Shown piece by piece: positions 59,061-64,000 of a DNA stretch of 64,000 nucleotides. Position 1 is the stretch's first letter. Every line of letters starts with the position of its first letter. Under the pieces are notes generated by a model. It saw only the letters and a program-made list of their open reading frames with translations. It was not told the DNA's origin and made no database searches. Origin of the DNA: Massilia sp. Root351 (GTDB taxonomy: Bacteria > Pseudomonadota > Gammaproteobacteria > Burkholderiales > Burkholderiaceae_D); NCBI RefSeq assembly GCF_001425045.1, contig NZ_LMDJ01000023.1, positions 571,420 through 635,419 on the forward strand, written 5' to 3'. Position numbers and translations under genes: made by a program.

Positions 59061-59765
59061 TCAAGGATTCGGCAGCATGAAGCTCGGATACTGGAGCTTT
59101 AGCTGCTCGATTTCCGACAGCGTGCCGGACAGGTGCTGGCGCACGCACCGCTGCGCCGCATCCGGGTCGCCGGCGCCGATGGCGCGCGCAATCGCGCTGT
59201 GCTCTTCCAGGATCGATTGCGCCTTGCCGTTCAGCGGCAGGTGCAGCCGGCGCAACCGGTCCAGGTTGCCACTGCTGCTACGCATCACGGTCCACAGCTG
59301 TTCCAGCTGCGCCGCTTCATAGAGCCGCTGGTGAAAGGCCAGATCGACGCGCGTGAAGTTTTTCAAGTCGCCCGTTTCCAGGCAGGCGCGCTGCTGCTCC
59401 ACCAGCTGCACCAGGGTCCGTTCAAGAGCGGGATCGGGCTTCTCGGCCAGCATCCGCACCATCTCCAGCTCCACCGACAGGCGCAGGAAATGCGCTTGCC
59501 GCGCCGACGCCAGGTCCACGCTGCGCACGCGCGTAATGTGCTGTGGGAAGATGTCCACCAGCCCTTCATCTCCAAGGCGCGTCAAGGCGTCGCGGATCGG
59601 CGTGGCGGAAAGATTGAAGTAACGGGTCAGCTCGTTGCGGGGCAGCACCGCCCCCGGCTCCAGCGCCAACGTGACGATCAGCTCACGCAAATGTTCAAAC
59701 ACTTGCACCGTGGCGTTCCTCGACCGGTCCAGCTGAAAAATCCCCGGAATTGCTACAGTTTCCAT
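59061..59765 (-). CDS. GntR-family regulator with FCD domain
   Basis: A 234-residue regulator with an N-terminal winged helix (VQVFEHLRELIVTLALEPGA, LSATPIRDALTRLGDEGLVD) and an all-helical FCD domain holding metal/ligand residues (DLAFHQRLYEAA, EEHSAIARAIGAGD). FCD regulators often answer to sugar acids such as glucuronate or to amino acids. Placed between the GH115-GH2 operon and a TonB receptor, it is a good candidate regulator of this locus. It is convergent with the GH2 gene, with a short ATTGCG-C-CGCAAT dyad between them (59001-59013). Confidence 0.9.
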   Translation of the reverse strand: METVAIPGIFQLDRSRNATVQVFEHLRELIVTLALEPGAVLPRNELTRYFNLSATPIRDALTRLGDEGLVDIFPQHITRVRSVDLASARQAHFLRLSVELEMVRMLAEKPDPALERTLVQLVEQQRACLETGDLKNFTRVDLAFHQRLYEAAQLEQLWTVMRSSSGNLDRLRRLHLPLNGKAQSILEEHSAIARAIGAGDPDAAQRCVRQHLSGTLSEIEQLKLQYPSFMLPNP

Positions 59766-59773
59766 AGTGCCGC

Positions 59774-59814
59774 GCGTGCTGGTCTAAAGCTTGGATATTA
59801 GCATATCAGCACGC
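59774..59814. promoter_or_regulatory. Nested dyads upstream of the gntR-type gene
   Basis: GCGTGCTG (59774-59781) and CAGCACGC (59807-59814) are reverse complements enclosing GATAT-TAGC-ATATC (59794-59807). They fill the 61-base gap between the TonB receptor stop and the regulator start; either an operator for autoregulation or a hairpin ending receptor mRNA. Confidence 0.4.
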
Positions 59815-59826
59815 TGCGGCGCAGTG

Positions 59827-62151
59827 TCAGAAGCCCGGTCCGCCCCCCTCGCCGCGCGGCGGACCGCCCGCGCCCGGCCCCTGGCGCGGGCCCTGGAACT
59901 GTTGTTCGCCGCGCGACTCGGCGCCGCCTCCTGCACCGCCAATGCGGTACGACAGGCCGACGTAGAACACTCGCCCGTCAAAGCGCCGTATCGTGCTTTC
60001 CTTCAGCAGCGGCGTATCGATGACGGTGGCCATCTTGTTCTTGTCGAGCACGTCGGTCACGTTCATGACCAGGTTGAGCTGCGGGGTCAGCGCGCGGCGC
60101 AGGCTCAGGTTCAGCGTGCGGTTCGGCTCGCGGTAGCCCTGGCCGGTCAGCATCTTGCCCTGCATCTGCAGCATGGCCTGCAACTGCGTGGCGCTGTCGA
60201 ACTGGTAGTTCAAGCGCGCACGGCCGCTCAGCGACGTGGCGTTGCGGGTGATGTCGGCGCCGCTCAGGTCGCGCGAGGTCAGCTCGCTGCGCGCCAGGTT
60301 GCCGCTGGTGTTCAAGGTCAGCGACGGGGTCAGCTTGCCGCTCACGGTGAACTCCAGGCCGCTGGAATGGCTGGCGCCGCCGTTTTCGCGCGTGGTCAGC
60401 AGCACGGTCGGGCTGATGAAGGTGCTGCGCTCGACGATGGTGTCGGTCTCGTCGCGGTAATAGGCCCGCAGATTGGTCTCCAGCGTGCCGAACCTGGTTT
60501 CATAGCCGACCTCGAAGGAATCGGTCTTGGCCGGGTTCAGCATCGGGTTGCCGGATGAAACGTTGAACTCATCGCGGTACACCACGTAGGGATTCAGGTC
60601 GTTGGCCATCGGACGGCGGATGCGGTGCGCGTAGCTGAAGCGCATATTGGCCGTGTCGCTCACTTTATAGGTGGCGAAGAAGCTGGGAATGTAGTTGATG
60701 TAGCTGTTCTTCGCCTCGATACCGCTGGTGATCTGTTCGATATCCATGTCGGTATGCTCGGCGCGCAGGCCGGCCAGCGCGCCCCAGCGTTCGTTCAGCC
60801 GCATCTGGTAGGAACCGTACAGCGCAATCGTGGTTTCGTCCAGGTTGAAGCGGTTGGTGCGCGAAGGATTCACCGTTTCCGCCAGGGTGGCGGTGTTGAT
60901 GTCCGCGAACAGCGTATCGAAGCTGCTCTTGGTGTTGGCCACCTTGTAGCCCAGCTTGGCCGTGCCGCCGGCGATATTGCGCTCATAGTCCCCGGTCAGG
61001 TCGACCACGCGGTTGCTGGTATCGCTGGACAGCCGGCTGCGGTCGGCCGGCGCGTTGAACGGACGCACAGTGTAGGCGTTGCTGTAGTCGGTGTCGCTGT
61101 CGTTGTCGGACGACGACACGCGCAGATCCGTCTTCATGCTTTCGCCGGGCGCCTCGCCCTTGTGGTCCCAGCGCGCGCCCCAGCTGTAGCTCTTGCTGTC
61201 GCCCTGGCGCTGCGTAGTGCGCAGGTAGTCGCTGACGGTGGCCGTGCCGTTGCCGGTCACGTTGCCGGTCATATAATGCTCGCTGGACTTCTGGTCGTTG
61301 CCGCGTGCAGTGTAGTTGGCGCTGGCGGTCAGCGTGTCCTTCGCGCCGAGGTTATAACTGACGGTACCGTTCAGGCCGACCGAGTCGTTCAATCCCTTGC
61401 TGGTGGAATTCTGCGTGCTGTGCTCGACGGCACCGGTGGCGCGGTTGATCCGGTCGCGCACGGTGGCGCCGGTGGAATCGCGGCCGTCGTGGCGCACGTT
61501 GATGCCGCCCTGGTAGCCCCAGGCGCCCTCGTTGTAGCTGCCGGACACGGCGCTGTTGTAGCGCCCGTCCTTGCCGGCGTTGGCGTTGACGGTGGCAAAG
61601 CCGCCCGGTTTGCGGTTGCGGCGCATCACCAGGTTCAGGATGGGACCGCCGCCGCCTTCGTTGCCGAACTGCGCGCCGGGATTGTTGATCACCTCGACCG
61701 ACTCGATATCGTCGGCCGCCATCGCGTTCAGGGTGGCGCCACGGTTATCGCCCTGCATCATGGCCGACGGCTTGCCGTCCACCAGGATCTGCACATTGCT
61801 GCTGCCGCGCAGGGTGACGGAACCGTCCGGGTCGACCGCGACCGACGGCACGCTGTTCAGCGCATCGGCCGCCGTGCCGTTGGTGCTGCTGACGTCGGAC
61901 TTCACGTCGTACACCTGGCGGTCGATGCGGTTGGTGGGGCGCTCGGCAGCCACCGTCACCGACGGCAGCGGCGCGCCGGTTTCCGTGGATTTCTCCAGCG
62001 GTTTCGGTTCTTTCTTGGGCGGAGCGCCCTTCACCACCACTTCGGGCGTGGCGGCAGGCTGGGATGGAGGCGCGGATTGCGCCAGGGCGGCGCTATCGGG
62101 ATACAGCACGGCGCCGCCGGCTACGCAGCATGTCAGGAGAATTTTTTGCAT
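59827..62151 (-). CDS. TonB-dependent receptor (outer membrane beta-barrel family type)
   Basis: A 774-residue protein with a signal peptide (1-24), a Pro/Lys-rich stretch (about 28-65), plug domain (about 66-180: VTVAAERPTNRIDRQVYDV, LRGSSNVQILVDGKPSAMM, IESVEVINNPGAQF) and a barrel. The VYDV-ADAL-VPSV-GSV-LRG-VQVLVDG pattern is that of the receptor group often annotated as outer membrane beta-barrel family protein. The C-terminus ends in a Gly/Pro/Arg-rich tail (GPRQGPGAGGPPRG) then GF, an unusual end for a barrel. Likely takes up oligosaccharide or peptide; the nearby xylan genes favour the former. Confidence 0.9.
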   Translation of the reverse strand: MQKILLTCCVAGGAVLYPDSAALAQSAPPSQPAATPEVVVKGAPPKKEPKPLEKSTETGAPLPSVTVAAERPTNRIDRQVYDVKSDVSSTNGTAADALNSVPSVAVDPDGSVTLRGSSNVQILVDGKPSAMMQGDNRGATLNAMAADDIESVEVINNPGAQFGNEGGGGPILNLVMRRNRKPGGFATVNANAGKDGRYNSAVSGSYNEGAWGYQGGINVRHDGRDSTGATVRDRINRATGAVEHSTQNSTSKGLNDSVGLNGTVSYNLGAKDTLTASANYTARGNDQKSSEHYMTGNVTGNGTATVSDYLRTTQRQGDSKSYSWGARWDHKGEAPGESMKTDLRVSSSDNDSDTDYSNAYTVRPFNAPADRSRLSSDTSNRVVDLTGDYERNIAGGTAKLGYKVANTKSSFDTLFADINTATLAETVNPSRTNRFNLDETTIALYGSYQMRLNERWGALAGLRAEHTDMDIEQITSGIEAKNSYINYIPSFFATYKVSDTANMRFSYAHRIRRPMANDLNPYVVYRDEFNVSSGNPMLNPAKTDSFEVGYETRFGTLETNLRAYYRDETDTIVERSTFISPTVLLTTRENGGASHSSGLEFTVSGKLTPSLTLNTSGNLARSELTSRDLSGADITRNATSLSGRARLNYQFDSATQLQAMLQMQGKMLTGQGYREPNRTLNLSLRRALTPQLNLVMNVTDVLDKNKMATVIDTPLLKESTIRRFDGRVFYVGLSYRIGGAGGGAESRGEQQFQGPRQGPGAGGPPRGEGGGPGF

Positions 62152-62267
62152 TGGACAAGGTGTTTGATGGATGTCCGCATTCTATCCGCGCGCAGCGATT
62201 CAAACTATTGTCATTACGTAATTTTACATAGGCTAAACTTTACAGCAACATTTGCCGTTAAGGAGGC

Positions 62268-63773
62268 ATGACCTCCATCTCCACACTCTCAAACTGGCAG
62301 CCGCTCACCCCGCGCCTGCCCGCCGCGGGCGCGCCAAAAGCCGCTGCCACGGAAAACAAGTGGCCGGCGCCGTCCGCCATCGTCAACCTCAGTCCCGCCA
62401 GCATGGCCGCCGCCAAGCAAAGCGAAGCCGAAGAAGCGGCGCTGCCGCCCTCCACCGCCGCCCGCTTCAAAGGCCTGGGCGCGGCCATGCTGAGCCATTT
62501 CCGCACCGGCGCCGCCGTGCCGGTGGAGCAGGCCAAGCTGCCGGAAGCCGTGGACAACAAGTTCACGCTCAGCATTACCACCCGCAGCGGCGTCAAGGTT
62601 GACCTCAGCCTGGCCAGCCTGGATGACGGCATGGCCCTGCAAGTGAGCGCCAGCGCGGAGCTGAACGAGGACGAGCGCAATGCGCTGTCCAGCCTGGCCG
62701 CCGGCTTCCAGAACGCCATCGACGGCATGGCCATAAACGAGCCGCAGGTGCGCCTGGGCGCCCTGGCCCAGTTTGACAGCAAGTTCCTGCAGTCGGTGGA
62801 GTTCCACGCCGCCGTGAAGCAGTACACCGAGCCGCCCAGCACGCAGACGCTGGATTTCGTGGCCGATGGCAAGCAACGCAAGGTCAGCATCGGCGGCGCG
62901 TCCGGCTCGGCCGAGGTGAGCGTCGACACCAGCAAGATCGAGAGCCTGGGTACCAAGGAACAGCAGGCGAAGGCGATTGCAAGCTACTTGAAACAGTTCG
63001 ACCAGGCGGCCGCGCGCGGCCGGGGCGATGCCGGGCTGATGACCATGTTCAAGGACGCGTTTTCCGACATGAGCCGCACCGCCACCCGCGAGGCGCCGCG
63101 CGATAACGGCCTGTCGCTGCCGGACAAGTGGACCCTGGCGCCGGAAGACCACGCGGTGCTGACCGGGCTGGCCGACTTCAGCGCCTCCGTCACCCAGTCG
63201 CCGAAGTGGCCCAACCCTCTGCGGCTCAGCGAAAAGGACAGTTTCGCCTACGAAGTGTCGCAAAACACCCGCACCGAAGGCGCGCGGCGCGACGACCGCG
63301 CCATTTCGCAGACCCAGCAGGCGCGGTTGACCGCCCAGTTCCATGAGCCGCCCAAGAAAGGTGGCGTCCTGAACCTGGACGTCACGCCGCAGTCGCAGAA
63401 TTACACCTACCACCTGATCGACGACAGCGCCAGCAGCAAGGTCGAACTGGGCTACAAGGAAGGCAAGCTGTTCAAGGCCACGCTCCAGCAGAGCGCCAGC
63501 CAGTCCGAGCAGGTGCTGAAGTACGTGATGGGCAAGCAGACCTCCAACCAGACCATCCCTTCCGACTACAGTGTGGAGCGCGACCTGATGGCGTCGCTGG
63601 CGCCGTACCAGCCGGGCAAGTCGGACCGCAGCGACGAGCAGACCGGCGCGGCCAAGGTAGAACGGCGCGCGCAAAGCCTGTCAGCGCTGCGCGACACGGT
63701 CTTCCTGCTCGGCACACCGAGCGAGCTGGCCGCGCGCGCGGCAGAATACCGCCCGCTTGACTCAGGCCATTGA
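62268..63773 (+). CDS. Unknown 501-residue soluble protein
   Basis: I do not recognise a family. It has no signal peptide or membrane helix; an Ala/Pro/Ser-rich disordered N-terminus (1-65) precedes a region of alternating strands (KFTLSITTRSGVKVDLSLAS, ALQVSASAELNEDERNALSS), a helical part and a C-terminal beta segment (VLNLDVTPQSQNYTYHLIDD). The style (SGVKVDLSLAS, MALQVSASAEL) recalls proteins of flagellar or surface systems, but that is only an impression. AAGGAGG ends just one base before the ATG at 62268, an unusually short spacing with no better start nearby. Confidence 0.7.
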   Translation: MTSISTLSNWQPLTPRLPAAGAPKAAATENKWPAPSAIVNLSPASMAAAKQSEAEEAALPPSTAARFKGLGAAMLSHFRTGAAVPVEQAKLPEAVDNKFTLSITTRSGVKVDLSLASLDDGMALQVSASAELNEDERNALSSLAAGFQNAIDGMAINEPQVRLGALAQFDSKFLQSVEFHAAVKQYTEPPSTQTLDFVADGKQRKVSIGGASGSAEVSVDTSKIESLGTKEQQAKAIASYLKQFDQAAARGRGDAGLMTMFKDAFSDMSRTATREAPRDNGLSLPDKWTLAPEDHAVLTGLADFSASVTQSPKWPNPLRLSEKDSFAYEVSQNTRTEGARRDDRAISQTQQARLTAQFHEPPKKGGVLNLDVTPQSQNYTYHLIDDSASSKVELGYKEGKLFKATLQQSASQSEQVLKYVMGKQTSNQTIPSDYSVERDLMASLAPYQPGKSDRSDEQTGAAKVERRAQSLSALRDTVFLLGTPSELAARAAEYRPLDSGH

Positions 63774-63961
63774 CGCCCATTGAAAGCGGCAGCATGGTCC
63801 CTCCATGTCGGTCACAGTGCTGACGTTTGCCATCATCAACGCTCCGCAAAAGGCTGCGCCATAGCCGCCCCCCTGCGCCGGCAAACGCCGGGTAGCCCGC
63901 AGGCAGCCGGGCTGCCGGCGAAGAACCGCTCAGCAGCGGGATCGTGTAACATGCTTGTCCC

Positions 63962-64000
63962 ATGAAGACAATCGCAGTCATCGGTGGCGGCATTACCGGC
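63962..64000 (+). CDS. FAD/NAD(P)-binding oxidoreductase (partial, 5' end only)
   Basis: The first 13 codons read MKTIAVIGGGITG, a Rossmann dinucleotide-binding beta-alpha start (GxGxxG) as in D-amino-acid dehydrogenase or other FAD-dependent oxidoreductases. The rest lies beyond the window. The 188-base gap before it holds a GGCAGC-CGG-GCTGCC hairpin (63902-63916) and no other gene I can support. Confidence 0.65.
   Translation, partial: MKTIAVIGGGITG

Overview
The window is high-GC DNA (about 65% by eye) with dense bidirectional gene packing, many translationally coupled gene pairs, a PEP-CTERM surface protein, a duplicated cyanophycin synthetase locus, TonB receptors and several c-di-GMP enzymes. 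Together these point to a betaproteobacterium of the Oxalobacteraceae (Massilia/Duganella/Janthinobacterium type). That placement is inference from protein families and gene order; no rRNA gene is present. I saw no tRNA, rRNA, CRISPR array or intact prophage.

Layout. 1-2871 (minus): thrC-moeA-moaD (moaD runs off the edge). 3040-5410 (plus): a tightly coupled operon of a diacylglycerol-type glycosyltransferase, a dual-specificity-type phosphatase and a START/SRPBCC protein. 5467-9939: full-length Lhr helicase. 10185-11066: PEP-CTERM protein whose 3' end overlaps sdaA. 11041-14646 (minus): kbl-tdh-sdaA, threonine and serine catabolism, with a divergent XRE-cupin regulator and two palindromes between them. 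15436-22692 (minus): oxidoreductase, amtB with a sigma-54 promoter and NtrC-like site, zinc metalloprotease, prolyl oligopeptidase. 22809-27806: two GGDEF/EAL proteins facing away from each other, one in operon with a cupredoxin-like protein. 27814-31211 (minus): YegD-like Hsp70, coupled DEDDh exonuclease, Sel1-repeat protein. 31410-33853: LacI regulator and small housekeeping proteins. 33869-42105: cyanophycin region, with cphA2-cphA1-yjbR on minus and, divergently, the cyanophycin-associated ABC transporter, DUF1854 protein and a NUDIX hydrolase.

42808-53074 is the accessory and scarred part: remnants of a LytTR regulator and an alpha/beta hydrolase; a BlaI repressor, M56-M23 fusion sensor and TonB receptor operon with a clear promoter and two operator dyads; a KGG-type stress peptide; hemerythrin; two pieces of an IS481-family transposase flanking a DUF454 gene; an orphan RHS toxin tip with an Imm26-like immunity gene; and a 5'-truncated polysaccharide deacetylase joined head-to-head to the RHS fragment.

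53178-62151 is a plant-polysaccharide locus: GH115 alpha-glucuronidase, GH2 enzyme, GntR/FCD regulator and TonB receptor. The window ends with an unrecognised 501-residue protein and the first 13 codons of an FAD/NAD-binding oxidoreductase.

Most notable: (1) the BlaI/M56-M23/TonB system, where the usual penicillin-binding sensor of BlaR1 is replaced by a complete-looking LytM/M23 peptidase domain; (2) the orphan RHS toxin with a GIY-YIG-like tip and Imm26 partner; (3) the lipid glycosyltransferase-phosphatase-START operon; (4) the CphA pair, one with its Mur-ligase P-loop destroyed.
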